64,000 bases of DNA from Paenibacillus melissococcoides (GTDB lineage: Bacteria > Bacillota > Bacilli > Paenibacillales > Paenibacillaceae). Below the pieces are notes generated by a model. The model was not told where the DNA came from and did no database searches. It was given only the letters and a program-made list of their open reading frames with translations. Location of the stretch: the NCBI GenBank assembly GCA_944800085.1, contig CALYLO010000001.1, forward strand, positions 1,017,001 to 1,081,000, read 5' to 3'. Both the position numbers and the translations under genes were made by a program. Shown here piece by piece: positions 26,591 to 36,852 of the stretch. Numbering within the stretch: position 1 is the first letter of the stretch; every line of letters begins with the position of its first letter.

Positions 26591-26680
26591 TCTCCTCATT
26601 TACGTTGTATGTAGCGCGTTGTCTACCTAGGGATGCGCTTGATGTATAGAACTCGGAACTGATAATAGAGGTGATACGCG

Positions 26681-27916
26681 TTGAAACAGAGGGTTGTAGT
26701 GACCGGGATGGGAGTGGTAACGGCTCTCGGCTCGGACCTCGATACGTTGTGGAGGAGCCTGATGGAAGGCAAGTCAGGCATTTCGCAGATCGAGGCGTTC
26801 GATACGACTGATTACCCGACGAAGATCGCTGCTTCCGTGAAGGATTTCAATCCGGAAGACTATATAGATAAGAAGGAAGCGCGCCGTATGGACCGCTTCG
26901 TTCAATTCGGCATCGCCGCGAGCAAGAAGGCGCTGGACGACGCCAAGCTGGACATGGACCGGACGAATCGGGATCGGGTCGGCGTCATCGTCGGTTCGGG
27001 CATCGGCGGACTGGGAACTTGGGAAGATCAGCACCGCGTTTTGATGGAAAAAGGGGTTAAGCGAGTCAGTCCCTTCTTCATTCCGATGATGATCGCGAAC
27101 ATGGCGTCAGGCCATATCTCGATGATGATCGGCGCGCGCGGCCCGAATACGGCTGCCGTATCCGCATGCGCGACCGGGACCCACTCGATCGGCGATGCGT
27201 TCAAGATCATCCAGCGCGGCGATGCCGACGTCATGATCTGCGGCGGTGCGGAAGCGACGATCCGTCCGATCGGCATGGCCGGATTCTGCGCGATGCGCGC
27301 CATGTCCACGCGCAATGACGAGCCGGAACGCGCGAGCCGGCCGTTCGATATCGACCGCGACGGCTTCGTGATGGGCGAGGGCGCCGGCGTGCTCGTTCTC
27401 GAGTCGCTGGAGCACGCGCTGCAGCGCGGAGCCCGCATCTATGCGGAGGTAGCCGGCTACGGCATGAGCGCGGAAGCGCATCATATTACGGAGCCGGATC
27501 CGGAAGGTCCTGCGCTCTGCATGACGAGAGCGATTCAGGATGCGGGATTCGAGCCGGAGCGGATCGATTATATTAACGCGCACGGAACGTCGACCCCGGT
27601 CGGGGACAAATCGGAAACCCGGGCCATCAAGGCCGCATTGGGTGACCATGCAAGGAATGTAGCGATTAGTTCTACGAAGTCGATGACAGGACACTTGCTT
27701 GGTGCAGCCGGCGGAGTAGAAGCCGTCATCTGCGCATTGACGCTGCAGCATGGCATGATTCCGCCAACAATCAACTTAGAGAATCAGGATCCGGAATGCG
27801 ACCTGGATTACGTGCCGAATGTGCCGCGCAAGGCGGACGTCCGCACGGCCATGTCGAACTCATTCGGCTTCGGAGGGCATAACGCGACCGTTGTATTAAC
27901 GAAATACGAAGCGTAA
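26681..27916 (+). CDS. fabF: Beta-ketoacyl-ACP synthase II
   Basis: 411 residues starting from a TTG after AGAGGTG. Catalytic Cys in [14 protein letters not shown], first His in [15 protein letters not shown], second His in [14 protein letters not shown]. FabF elongates acyl-ACP with malonyl-ACP. It is 12 nt from rnc, so the fatty-acid genes and RNase III share transcripts, as in Bacillus relatives. Confidence 0.96.
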   Translation: MKQRVVVTGMGVVTALGSDLDTLWRSLMEGKSGISQIEAFDTTDYPTKIAASVKDFNPEDYIDKKEARRMDRFVQFGIAASKKALDDAKLDMDRTNRDRVGVIVGSGIGGLGTWEDQHRVLMEKGVKRVSPFFIPMMIANMASGHISMMIGARGPNTAAVSACATGTHSIGDAFKIIQRGDADVMICGGAEATIRPIGMAGFCAMRAMSTRNDEPERASRPFDIDRDGFVMGEGAGVLVLESLEHALQRGARIYAEVAGYGMSAEAHHITEPDPEGPALCMTRAIQDAGFEPERIDYINAHGTSTPVGDKSETRAIKAALGDHARNVAISSTKSMTGHLLGAAGGVEAVICALTLQHGMIPPTINLENQDPECDLDYVPNVPRKADVRTAMSNSFGFGGHNATVVLTKYEA

Positions 27917-27928
27917 GGAGTCAGACTG

Positions 27929-28627
27929 TTGAGTGTAGAATTGAAGCAGTTACAGCAGAAACTGAACATTCATTTCCGAAACAGGCAGCTGTTAAAGCAG
28001 GCGTTTACCCATGCTTCCTACGTAAACGAACATCGCTTCGGTCAGCACCAAGACAATGAACGCCTGGAATTTTTGGGCGATGCTGTGTTGGAGCTGACAG
28101 TGTCCGAATTTTTGTTCCATCAATGTCCGACACGGCCCGAAGGAGAACTGACCAAGATGCGCGCATCGATCGTCTGCGAGCCTTCCCTCGTCAAATTCGC
28201 CAATCAGCTGCAATTCGGCAAGTATGTGCTGCTCGGCAAAGGCGAGGAGCTGACCGGAGGGCGGACACGCCCAGCGCTGCTGGCCGATGTGTTCGAATCG
28301 TTCATCGGTGCATTGTATCTCGATCAAGGGCTGGAGCCTGTGCGGGAGTTTTTGCGGAATCATATTTTTCCGCAGATCTCGCTTGACGGCAAGCTGCAGA
28401 CGAATGATTACAAGACGCAGCTGCAGGAGCTCACGCAGCACCACAACCTGGGGGCGCTTGAGTATCGTATCGTAGAGGAACGCGGACCTGCGCATGAACG
28501 GGAGTTCGTGTCCGAGGTTCACATGGGAGAGACCTGTCTGGGCCGCGGAGTCGGCCGCTCCAAGAAAGAAGCGGAGCAGCAGGCTGCGGCTGAAGCCCTC
28601 GAGCATTTGGTTATTCCGAAATCATAA
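27929..28627 (+). CDS. rnc: Ribonuclease III
   Basis: 232 residues from a TTG that follows AAGGAG. The RNase III signature [20 protein letters not shown] with the catalytic acidic residues is at about 45-65, and a double-stranded RNA-binding domain fills about 160-228 ([15 protein letters not shown] ... [20 protein letters not shown]). It cleaves double-stranded RNA in rRNA processing and antisense decay. Usual neighbour of smc. Confidence 0.96.
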   Translation: MSVELKQLQQKLNIHFRNRQLLKQAFTHASYVNEHRFGQHQDNERLEFLGDAVLELTVSEFLFHQCPTRPEGELTKMRASIVCEPSLVKFANQLQFGKYVLLGKGEELTGGRTRPALLADVFESFIGALYLDQGLEPVREFLRNHIFPQISLDGKLQTNDYKTQLQELTQHHNLGALEYRIVEERGPAHEREFVSEVHMGETCLGRGVGRSKKEAEQQAAAEALEHLVIPKS

Positions 28628-28842
28628 GGTACTGTTAGGCCGGCGGGACGCTGCCGGCCGGTTTCGCAGAAAGAGCAAAGAGCAGCGCGCGAGACGGAAC
28701 GGATGCCATTCCGTGACAGGCTGGTTTTTGCTCTTTCTTTGTCCAGAGCGGGGGCTTGGCCAGGCAGCATGGACAACCGGATGGAGAGGGCTGATTCGGG
28801 ATCGCGATATGGTACAATAAATATTGAGGTGAATGAGGAACG

Positions 28843-31800
28843 ATGTTCTTAAAACGGTTAGAACTGGCGGGCTTTAAGTCGTTCGCGGACCGAACGGAGT
28901 TGGAGTTCGTTCAGGGAATTACCGGTGTCGTCGGCCCGAACGGCAGCGGCAAAAGCAATATATCAGACGCCATCCGCTGGGTGCTCGGCGAACAGAGCGC
29001 CAAATCGCTGCGGGGCGGCAAGATGGAGGACATTATCTTTGCGGGCAGCGATGCGCGGAAGGCGGTGAACTTCGGGGAAGTCTCGCTGACGTTGGACAAT
29101 AGCGACGAGACGCTCGGTCTGGACTTCCATGAAGTGACGGTCACCCGGCGTGTTCACCGCTCGGGGGACAGCGAATATTTTATCAACAAGCAGCCCTGCC
29201 GCTTGAAGGATATTACCGAATTGTTCATGGATACGGGCATCGGCAAGGAAGCCTATTCCATTATCGGACAAGGCCGGATCGAAGAGATTCTGAGTACGCG
29301 TTCCGAAGATCGGCGCGGTATTTTCGAGGAAGCGTCCGGCATTGTGAAGTACAAGTCCCGCAAGCGGGATGCGAAGAAGAAGTTGGATGACACGGAGCAG
29401 AATCTGCTGCGCATTCACGATCTGGTCGTGGAGCTGGAGGATCAGATTGGACCGCTCAAGGAGCAGGCCGAGAAGGCGCGCCATTTCAAGCAGCTCAAGG
29501 AATTGCTGAAGACGAAGGAAATCGCCGTCTACGTTCATCAGATCGAGCAATTGCACGCTTCCTGGCAGCAGGCCAATGCGAAGCTGTCCGAACTGAAGGA
29601 ACGGGAGCTGGCGTTGTCCACGGTCGTAAGCGAGCATGATTCGAAGCTGGAAGTGCACCGGGTCGAGCTGCGGAAGCTGGAGGAAGAACTGGAGCGGCTG
29701 CAGGCGACGCTGCTGCATTACAGCGAGGAGTATGAGAAGTGCGAGGGCCAGGGCGAGGTGCTCCGCGAGCGCAAGCGCAACCTGGTCGCGAATGAGCAGC
29801 AGATGCGGGCCAGCCTGGCGACAACATCGGAGCGGATGCGGACGAAGCAGCTGGAGGTTCAGGCCGTCCGCGAGAAGCTGCTGTCGCTGGAGAGCGAGCT
29901 CGTCGAGACGAAGGGGCTCATCCATGCGGAGGAGGCGCGGCTTGTCGGCGTAACCGGCGGGACGAGCTCCGATGCGGAAGAGAGCTTGAAGGGCGAACTG
30001 CTCGACATTATGAACCAGATGGCCCAGCAGCGCAACGATATCCGCTATTACGATCAGCAGAAGGAATCGCTGGACAAGCGGCTGCACAAGATGAAGCAGG
30101 GCCGTACGAAGCGGGAGCAGGAGCAGGCCGATCTGCGCAAGCGGATGGAAGATGCGAAGCGGCGCATGGAGACCATGGCCGAGGATCTCGCGTACATACG
30201 GAACCGGTATTTGCAGGAGAGCGAGCAGCTGAAGAAGGACGAAGCGCTGCTTGGCGAGACCGAGCAAGCGGCTCGCAAATGGCAGCAGCAAGCCGATGCG
30301 CTCGTGTCGCGCCGCGATACGATGAAGGAGCTGGCGAATGACTACGACGGCTTCATGCTCGGGGTCCGTGAGGTCCTCAAGGCGGCCCGGCGCAACAGCC
30401 TTCAGGGCGTTCACGGGGCGGTAGCCGAGCTGATTCGGGTGCCGGAAGAGCTGGAGACCGCGGTCGAGACCGCGCTTGGCGCGGCGCTGCAGCACATCGT
30501 CATGGAAAATGAAGCCGTATCCCGGGCCGCCATTACGTTCCTGAAGCAGCGGCAGCTGGGACGGGCCACGTTCCTCCCGCTCGATGTCATCCGGAGCCGG
30601 ACGATGAATGAGTCGGATCGCCGGGCTGTGGAAGGCGCCGCAGGATATATCGGCATCGCTGCCGATCTGGTGCGCAGCGACAAAGCCTATGCGAATGTGG
30701 TCGGAAGCCTGCTCGGCAATGTCGTGCTGGCGGAGACGCTGGAGGATGCGAACCGGATTGCGGCCCGCCTGCAATACCGCTACCGTATCGTGACCCGCGA
30801 GGGCGACGTTGTCAACGCGGGCGGTTCCATGACCGGGGGCAGTCTGAACAAGAAGAATGCCAACCTGCTCGGTCGTCAGCGCCAGCTCGAACAGCTCGAC
30901 GCCGATATCAAAGCGACGGACAAGCAGTTAGCGAAGCTCAATGAATCGGTTGCCGAGTTGAAGAAGCGAACGACCGCGGCCGTCAAGCGGCTGGATGATC
31001 TGCGCGAGCAGGGCGAGAGCAAGCGCATCAGCGAGCAGCAGCTGGCAAGCGAGCTGACCCAACTGGAGAAGGAAGAGCGGCAGCTCGCTGAATTGCTGGA
31101 GATGGAAGGCCAGGAGCTGGCCCATGCCGCCGAGGAAATGGCGACCCTGGAGTCCGGGCGCAGAACGGCGGAGCTGCGGCTCTCTGAGCTGAAAATCGAG
31201 GAGGATCGTCTCCACGTCGCCATCGAGAGGGCCGAATCGGCGCGCAAGGCGAACGAATCGGCCAAGGAGGAACTGCAAACCCAACTGACCGACATGAAGG
31301 TTCGCCAGGGCAAGCTGGAGCAGGAGACGTTCTCTCTTCAGGAGCGCTTGAAGCGGGTAGAGGAAGAGGCTCATGGCTATGAGCAGGAATATACGCAGCT
31401 CACCCAGAGCTTGATTCAAGTGCAAATCGATCTCGAGACGGCAGAGCGCGAAGCGATGAAGCAGACGGAGGATCTGAATCATTTCGGCGTGAAGAAGCAG
31501 GAGACCGGGCAGCAGATCGAGTTCAAGCGCGCGGATCGCGCCGCTTCCCTGGAACGGCTGGAGCTTGCCGAGAGCGATACGAAGGAGCAGCGCACCGAGT
31601 TGAAGCAGGTGGAAGAGGCAATGCGCCAGACCGAGATCCAGGCGAACCGGTTGGATGTCGAGCTCGACAATCTGCTGCGCAAGCTGAGCGACGAATACGA
31701 GATTAGCTTCGAGCTGGCGAAGCACCGCTATGCGGTGCCGGACGATATTGAGGCCGCCCAGCAGGAAGTGCGTGACCTGAAGCGCCAGATCTCTGCGCTC

Positions 31801-32412
31801 GGAGAAGTCAATCTCGGAGCTATTGAAGAATTCGAACGAATCAATGAAAGATATCAATATTTGAGCGAGCAAAAAGACGATCTGATCGAAGCGAAAACGG
31901 CGCTGTATCAAGTCATCCGCGAAATGGAAGACGAGATGTCGAAGCGGTTCAAAGCGACCTTCGATGAGATCCGCCAGCGGTTCGTCGTCGTCTTCGCCAA
32001 GCTGTTCGGCGGCGGACGTGCCGATCTGGTGCTGCTTGAGCCGGATAACATTCTGGAGACCGGCATCGATATCGTAGCGCAGCCTCACGGCAAGAAGCTG
32101 CAAAATCTGCAGCTATTGTCCGGCGGGGAACGCGCGCTGACGGCCATGGCGCTATTATTCGCCATTCTCCATGTGAAGCCGGTGCCGTTCTGCGTGCTGG
32201 ATGAGGTGGAGGCGGCACTGGATGAAGCCAATGTGGCGCGGTTCGCCCAGTATTTGCGCGAATTCGCGGAGGTGACGCAGTTCATCGTCGTTACCCACCG
32301 CAAAGGCACGATGGAAGAAGCGGATGTGCTGTACGGCGTGACGATGGAGGAAGGCGGCGTATCCAAGCTGGTCTCCGTCAAGCTGGAAGATGAAGAAGCT
32401 ATCATTGTATAA
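28843..32412 (+). CDS. smc: Chromosome segregation protein SMC
   Basis: 1189 residues, standard length. Walker A is in [19 protein letters not shown] at the N-terminus; a coiled coil runs to about 500, the hinge to about 680 ([19 protein letters not shown] onward), the return coil to about 1030, then the signature [18 protein letters not shown] and Walker [19 protein letters not shown] forms the condensin ring that aligns sister chromosome arms. The 215-bp gap after rnc includes a repeat-like GC-rich stretch but no gene; ftsY starts 14 nt after the stop. Confidence 0.97.
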   Translation: MFLKRLELAGFKSFADRTELEFVQGITGVVGPNGSGKSNISDAIRWVLGEQSAKSLRGGKMEDIIFAGSDARKAVNFGEVSLTLDNSDETLGLDFHEVTVTRRVHRSGDSEYFINKQPCRLKDITELFMDTGIGKEAYSIIGQGRIEEILSTRSEDRRGIFEEASGIVKYKSRKRDAKKKLDDTEQNLLRIHDLVVELEDQIGPLKEQAEKARHFKQLKELLKTKEIAVYVHQIEQLHASWQQANAKLSELKERELALSTVVSEHDSKLEVHRVELRKLEEELERLQATLLHYSEEYEKCEGQGEVLRERKRNLVANEQQMRASLATTSERMRTKQLEVQAVREKLLSLESELVETKGLIHAEEARLVGVTGGTSSDAEESLKGELLDIMNQMAQQRNDIRYYDQQKESLDKRLHKMKQGRTKREQEQADLRKRMEDAKRRMETMAEDLAYIRNRYLQESEQLKKDEALLGETEQAARKWQQQADALVSRRDTMKELANDYDGFMLGVREVLKAARRNSLQGVHGAVAELIRVPEELETAVETALGAALQHIVMENEAVSRAAITFLKQRQLGRATFLPLDVIRSRTMNESDRRAVEGAAGYIGIAADLVRSDKAYANVVGSLLGNVVLAETLEDANRIAARLQYRYRIVTREGDVVNAGGSMTGGSLNKKNANLLGRQRQLEQLDADIKATDKQLAKLNESVAELKKRTTAAVKRLDDLREQGESKRISEQQLASELTQLEKEERQLAELLEMEGQELAHAAEEMATLESGRRTAELRLSELKIEEDRLHVAIERAESARKANESAKEELQTQLTDMKVRQGKLEQETFSLQERLKRVEEEAHGYEQEYTQLTQSLIQVQIDLETAEREAMKQTEDLNHFGVKKQETGQQIEFKRADRAASLERLELAESDTKEQRTELKQVEEAMRQTEIQANRLDVELDNLLRKLSDEYEISFELAKHRYAVPDDIEAAQQEVRDLKRQISALGEVNLGAIEEFERINERYQYLSEQKDDLIEAKTALYQVIREMEDEMSKRFKATFDEIRQRFVVVFAKLFGGGRADLVLLEPDNILETGIDIVAQPHGKKLQNLQLLSGGERALTAMALLFAILHVKPVPFCVLDEVEAALDEANVARFAQYLREFAEVTQFIVVTHRKGTMEEADVLYGVTMEEGGVSKLVSVKLEDEEAIIV

Positions 32413-32426
32413 GGAGCGGGGGAGCT

Positions 32427-33437
32427 ATGAGTTTTTTCAAAAAATTGAAGGAAAGCATCGCATCCAAGACCGAATCGGTTACGAACAAGTTCAAGGAAGG
32501 CTTGGAGAAAACGCGCAAAGGATTGGTCGAGAAAGTCTCGGATCTTATTACGCGGCGCAAAAAGATTGATGAAGCGTTCTATGAAGAGCTGGAAGAGATT
32601 CTGATCGGCGCGGACGTAGGCGTCACGACCGTCATGAACCTGATTGACGATCTGCGCCTCGAAGTGCGTCAGCGCAAAATCGAGGACGCGGCGGAACTGC
32701 AGCCCGTGCTGTCGGAAAAGCTGATCGAGCTGCTGCGCGGCGACGAATCGAACAAGCTGAACATGAATCCGAACGGAATGACCGTCATTCTGTTCGTCGG
32801 CGTGAACGGCGTCGGCAAGACGACGACGATCGGGAAGCTGGCTTACCGCTTCAAGCAGGAAGGCAAGTCCGTGCTGCTTGCGGCCGGTGATACGTTCCGC
32901 GCCGGAGCGATTGAGCAGCTGGAAGTGTGGGGACAGCGCGTCGGCGTAGATGTCATCAAGCAGCAGGCCGGTTCGGACCCGGCTGCGGTCATGTATGACG
33001 CCGTGCAGGCCGCCAAGCAGCGCAATGTCGATGTGCTGCTGTGCGATACCGCCGGCCGACTGCAGAACAAGACGAACCTGATGGAAGAGCTGAACAAAAT
33101 TTTCCGCGTCATCCGCCGCGAGATTCCGGATGCGCCGCATGAAGTGCTTATGGTCCTCGATGCGACGACAGGCCAGAACGCGCTCAGCCAGGCGAAGCTG
33201 TTCGGCGAGAAGAGCGGCGTGACCGGCCTCGTGCTCACGAAGCTGGACGGAACCGCCAAGGGCGGCATCGTCATCGCGATCCGCCAGGAGCTAAGCCTCC
33301 CGGTCAAGTTCGTCGGCTTGGGCGAGAAGATGGAGGACCTGCAGGAATTCGATTCCGAGCAGTTCGTTCACGCCCTGTTCGCCGGACTCATCCAGGAGGC
33401 AGAAGAGCAAGAGGCGCAGGAACAGCAATCATCATGA
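32427..33437 (+). CDS. ftsY: Signal recognition particle receptor FtsY
   Basis: 336 residues with the N domain (helical, first 110 residues) and SRP GTPase G domain: GVNGVGKTTTIGKLA (P-loop), LLCDTAGRLQNK (G3), TKLDGTAKGG (G4/closing loop). It receives ribosome-SRP complexes at the membrane. AAGGAGCGGGGGAG ribosome site. In Bacillus ylxM-ffh follow directly; here about 16 kb of other genes intervene. The last residues are Glu/Gln-rich. Confidence 0.97.
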   Translation: MSFFKKLKESIASKTESVTNKFKEGLEKTRKGLVEKVSDLITRRKKIDEAFYEELEEILIGADVGVTTVMNLIDDLRLEVRQRKIEDAAELQPVLSEKLIELLRGDESNKLNMNPNGMTVILFVGVNGVGKTTTIGKLAYRFKQEGKSVLLAAGDTFRAGAIEQLEVWGQRVGVDVIKQQAGSDPAAVMYDAVQAAKQRNVDVLLCDTAGRLQNKTNLMEELNKIFRVIRREIPDAPHEVLMVLDATTGQNALSQAKLFGEKSGVTGLVLTKLDGTAKGGIVIAIRQELSLPVKFVGLGEKMEDLQEFDSEQFVHALFAGLIQEAEEQEAQEQQSS

Positions 33438-33477
33438 TGCGAGCAACATGCGTCTGGTTTAAAATAAATTGACCCAG

Positions 33478-33505
33478 AAGACGTCCCGGTAAGGGGCGTC
33501 TTATT
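33478..33505 (+). terminator. Rho-independent terminator after ftsY
   Basis: AGACGTCCC pairs with GGGGCGTCT over a short loop and is followed by TATTTTG. It marks the end of the smc-ftsY transcript before the repeat arrays. Confidence 0.75.
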
Positions 33506-33565
33506 TTGTGCCACAGCTACAGGCGACCGTACAGGTGTCAACCCGCATGTAACTACGCTCTCGCC

Positions 33566-34096
33566 ACATGTGCCCATACTCCCACTTGGTCATGAGCGGT
33601 CTATGTATTACGCCACTTATGCGCACTCTCCCACTCGGTCAGGAGCGGTCTATGTGTTACGCCGCTTACATGCATTCTCCCATTCGGTCAGGAGCGGTCT
33701 ATGCGTTGCGTCCCTTACGTGCAGTCTTCCACTCGGTCAGGACCGGTATATCGTGTTACGCTGATTACATGCACTGTCCCACTCGGTCAGGACCGGTATA
33801 TCGTGTTACGCTGATTACGTGCACTGTCCCACTCCGTCAGGAATGGGATATGTGTAGCGCCGCATATATGCACTCTCCCATTCGGTCAGAAGTGGTCTAT
33901 GCGTTTCGCCGCATACATGCACTCTCCCGATCGGTCAGGAGTGGTCCATGTGTTATGCCACTTATGCGGACTCTCCCACTTGGTCAGAATCGGTCCATGT
34001 GTTACGCCACCTATGCGCACTCTCCCACTCCGTCAGGAGAGGTAAATGTGTCATGCTGTTTACGTGTACACTCCCATTTAATCAGGAAAGGTATGC
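33566..34096. repeat. Degenerate tandem array, 11 units of about 49 bp
   Basis: The core CGGTCAGG with preceding CTCCCA recurs at 33589, 33637, 33686, 33735, 33785, 33835, 33884, 33933, 33982, 34031 and 34080, spacing 48-50 bp. Unit sequence continues with GGTCTATGTGTTACGCCGC and a final TTAYGTGCA-like part. Units differ at several positions each, so the array is old. It is not coding: the period is not a multiple of three and all frames are interrupted. There is no constant-repeat and unique-spacer pattern, so it is not CRISPR. Confidence 0.9.
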
Positions 34097-34140
34097 TTTT
34101 CAGCGCTAACGAGCCTCTCCCAATTCCCCCTCAAAGTGAC

Positions 34141-34970
34141 ATGAGTAGCCGTGAACGGAAATCTGAGCTGTGGGGATATTGCTTCAATAACTATCCGAAT
34201 GGGGCTGACCTGACTCGATGGGAGAATGATGAAAAGAGCCAACAAAAGGCAGGAACCGCTCAGACGACAGAAGGCTGAAATGAGTAGCCGTGAACGGAAA
34301 TCTGATCCGAGGGGACATTGCTTCAATGACTATCCGAATGGAGCTGACCTGACTCGATGGGAGAATGATGAAAAGAGCCAACAAAAGGCAGGAACTGCTC
34401 AGACGACAGAAGGCTGAAATGAGAAGCCGTGAACGGAAATCTGATCCGAGGGGACATTGCTTCAATGACTATCCGAATGGAGCTGACCTGACTCGATGGG
34501 AGAATGATGAAAAGAGCCAACAAAAGGCAGGAACTGCTCAGACGACAGAAGGCTGAAATGAGAAGCCGTGAACGGAAATCTGATCCGAGGGGACATTGCT
34601 TCAATGACTATCCGAATGGAGCTGACCTGACTCGATGGGAGAATGATGAAAAGAGCCAACAAAAGGCAGGAACTGCTCAGACGACAGAAGGCTGAAATGA
34701 GAAGCCGTGAACGGAAATCTGATCCGAGGGGACATTGCTTCAATGACTATCCGAGTGGGGCTGACCTGACTCGATGGGAGAATGATGAAAAGAGCCAACA
34801 AAAGGCAGGAACTGCTCAGACGACAGAAGGCTGAAATGAGAAGCCGTGAACGGAAATCTGATCCGAGGGGACATTGCTTCAATGACTATCCGAGTGGGGC
34901 TGACCTGACTCGATGGGAGAATGATGAAAAGAGCAACAAAGGCAGGAACCGCTCAGACGACACGAGGTTA
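34141..34970. repeat. Tandem array, 6 units of 139 bp
   Basis: Units begin at 34141, 34280, 34419, 34558, 34697 and 34836 with ATGAG(T/A)AGCCGTGAACGG. Units 3 and 4 look identical; others differ by a few bases; the last loses similarity near 34970. The period is one more than a multiple of three, so the 63-codon frames seen in each unit are artefacts of repetition. Near-identity implies recent expansion or gene conversion. Each unit contains, in reverse orientation, a sequence close to the core of the adjacent 49-bp array. Confidence 0.95.
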
Positions 34971-35091
34971 AAAAGCACAATGGACGGATGGTATCTGAGC
35001 CGAAGGGAGAGTACCCTGAAGGGCGGGTCGTTGGGGAGAAATGCTGGAAATTTGCCAGATTGGTTGGACGTGAAGTGGAATAGGTTGTGTT

Positions 35092-35487
35092 ATGATGAGG
35101 GGGGAGAACGATGGAAAGCTGGTGCTGCATTTGAGGATTTTTCGTGGTCTAGTCTATCTTATTATTCTGTTTGTACTTTGGGCGATCCTGATCAATATTT
35201 GGGAGCCTGCTGCTTATATTTTTGTGCCATTGCTTGCATTTGTGCTGTTTTCCGGATTGAAGAACAGAGCAGTGTCGGGCGACGAAGCAGGCCGATACAA
35301 TGAGCAGCCGGAAACCCGGAATGAATGGGACGAGCGTGACAATGATGAAGATGAGTACGATGAAGATGAGTACGATGAATATGATGAGCATGAAGGGGAT
35401 GTAGAAGAAGAGGACGAGGACGAAGAAGACGAGGAGTACGACGAACTCGTCGAGGATGCGGCCGTCATCGTAGCCCAGGCAGGTTGA
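35092..35487 (+). pseudogene. 5' part of a frameshifted membrane-anchored winged-helix / AAA-like gene
   Basis: 131 residues: a hydrophobic hairpin (about 17-57, GLVYLIILFVLWAILINIW and PAAYIFVPLLAFVLFSGL), then a very acidic linker of Asp, Glu and Tyr (about 75-115), then the first half of a winged helix (LVEDAAVIVAQAG) cut off by TGA at 35485. Skipping one T at 35484-35485 lets the protein continue DASCELLEAKLEIEREDAEY in the next frame, completing an FtsK-gamma-like domain that joins the following ORF. I therefore read this as the N-terminal part of a single broken gene. Start uncertain: ATG 35092 has a weak site; GGGGGGAG at 35099 would favour a start near 35122. Confidence 0.7.
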
Positions 35488-35548
35488 TGCTTCTTGTGAA
35501 CTGCTGGAGGCCAAGCTTGAAATCGAAAGGGAAGACGCCGAGTACATA

Positions 35549-36613
35549 ATGAATGAATTGGAGGAGTATGGAATTGTCGATGAGGCTTCAAGCGACAGTT
35601 CCATACGCAAGGTGCTCTTGACGCCGGCGGGTGTAAAGGCACTCGTGAACTCATGGCATGAGTATGAAGATGATGAAGAGGAATACGACGGAGACGACGA
35701 GGACGAGGCTGTTTGGCATAGCCTGGGAGATGAACGGGTAAAAAATGCCGCAGCAATCGTGGTGAATTCGGGCTATGCCTCGGCGGATCTGCTGCAGTCT
35801 CACCTTGCTGTGGACAGGGATAGGGCAGTCGAATTGCTTCATGTTTTGGAAGCTTGCCATATCGTTGGTTCCGCAGAGGGACATCGCACCGAACGAAGCG
35901 TGCTAGTGACACCTGCGTGGCTGGATAGAGTAATCCGGGAACTGTTTGAGGAAAAAGTAGCTATGAATGGGCTAGAAGGGTTGCTTCAGCAACTGGACGC
36001 TCTTCATGGCATGGAGGCGGCCAAGCAGCATGTCCGAAAACTGGTTCATGTGCTGTCAGAGATGAACGGGCGGGAGGACCTCGGGTTCGATACCTATGAA
36101 CTGCGGATGAATATGATTTTTGCCGGCCTGCCGGGCATGGGACAGATGACAATCGCGCGTATTCTCGGCAAATTATTATATGAGTTGGATGTTCTCTACG
36201 AAGGGGAGGTTGTGGAGATTTCTTTCTGCGAACTGCTAGGGTCAGATTCGTTCGCAACCTCCACAAAGGTCAACGATGCTCTTGACGATGCTTCCGGCAA
36301 TGTTGTCGTCATTGCGGATTTATACCGGCTGGCTGAGCCGGGAGCGCCGGAGCAAGGCAGTGAGGCGATCCATTCGCTGTTAAGCTATCTCGATCAGTCC
36401 AACGGGGATATCGTTGTCATTTTGGCCGGGCCGCCGAATAAGTTAAATAGCTTACTCGATAATTATATCGGAATCCGGACCTTTTTCCCGTATTTGATTC
36501 CCTTCTTGCGAACGGCGACGATAGCCGACGGGAACATTCCGGATGAGGCGACAGATCGTTTTCATCAGTCAAACGATCTTCCTTCCCTCCGGAACAAATT
36601 GTGCCCGAAATAA
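35549..36613 (+). pseudogene. 3' part of the same gene: winged helix plus degenerate SpoVK/CbbX-type AAA domain
   Basis: 354 residues from the first ATG, but homology starts upstream at about 35486. It holds the end of winged helix 1 (MNELEEYGIVDEAS), an acidic linker (DDEEEYDGDDEDEA), a complete second FtsK-gamma-like winged helix (AAAIVVNSGYASADLLQSHL ... ACHIVGSAEGHRTERSVLV) and a AAA domain of the SpoVK/CbbX kind (about 160-345). The ATPase motifs are lost: Walker A reads GLPGMGQMTIARILGK (Lys replaced by Gln) and Walker B VVVIADLYRLAEPG (no Asp-Glu pair). So even the unbroken protein would not be a normal ATPase. Function unknown. Confidence 0.75.
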
Positions 36614-36852
36614 CGCCCGTAGTCTCACCGCCACGGGAGCATGCGGGAACGAAGTCTGTTGCTCGGCAAACCGAACCGGTTCAGCAGAACGAGGATAGTC
36701 TTGAGCAGGGCGTAGTTCGGCAGAGAGAGGATAGAAGTGAGGAGGATGTAGTTCGGCAGAGCTGGGATAGAACTGAGAAGGATTTAATTCAGAACGAGGA
36801 CAGGCGGACGTGCAGATCGATCAGTCGAAATGCACGATGGAGACGAGTCTGA
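36601..36852 (+). pseudogene. Possible out-of-frame C-terminal tail of the AAA-like gene
   Basis: In frame 1 the sequence PPEQIVPEITPVVSPPRE reads naturally across the AAA-like stop codon and continues into a charged tail with a repeated 12-residue unit (VVRQREDRSEED, VVRQSWDRTEKD), encoded by a 36-bp direct repeat. A second frameshift near 36590 would connect it to the AAA-like gene. It overlaps the start of the BpsA-like gene. Low confidence that it is translated. Confidence 0.35.

Noticed and set aside
26690..27900. Antisense ORFs across fabF as genes
   Set aside because: fabF has all catalytic residues and correct neighbours; opposite-strand frames lack starts with ribosome sites.
28963..30774. 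603-codon minus-strand ORF inside smc
   Set aside because: Antisense shadow of the coiled coil; Leu/Gln-rich low complexity and no ribosome site.
34226..34834. Repeated 63-codon ORFs in the 139-bp array
   Set aside because: Each exists only because the unit repeats; the 139-bp period shifts frame each time and there are no consistent ribosome sites or codon bias.
33566..34970. Tandem arrays as a CRISPR locus
   Set aside because: The 49-bp units have no constant repeat separated by unique spacers, the 139-bp units repeat along their whole length, and no cas genes are near.
34782..35303. 173-codon ORF running out of the last repeat
   Set aside because: It joins repeat sequence to the antisense-like reading of the next gene's leader and has no domain or ribosome site.
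35484..35490. Programmed +1 frameshift at GGT-TGA (prfB-like)
   Set aside because: There is no upstream Shine-Dalgarno-like stimulator and the codon pair is not the slip-prone CUU-UGA; a one-base insertion explains it more simply, and the AAA domain is degenerate anyway.
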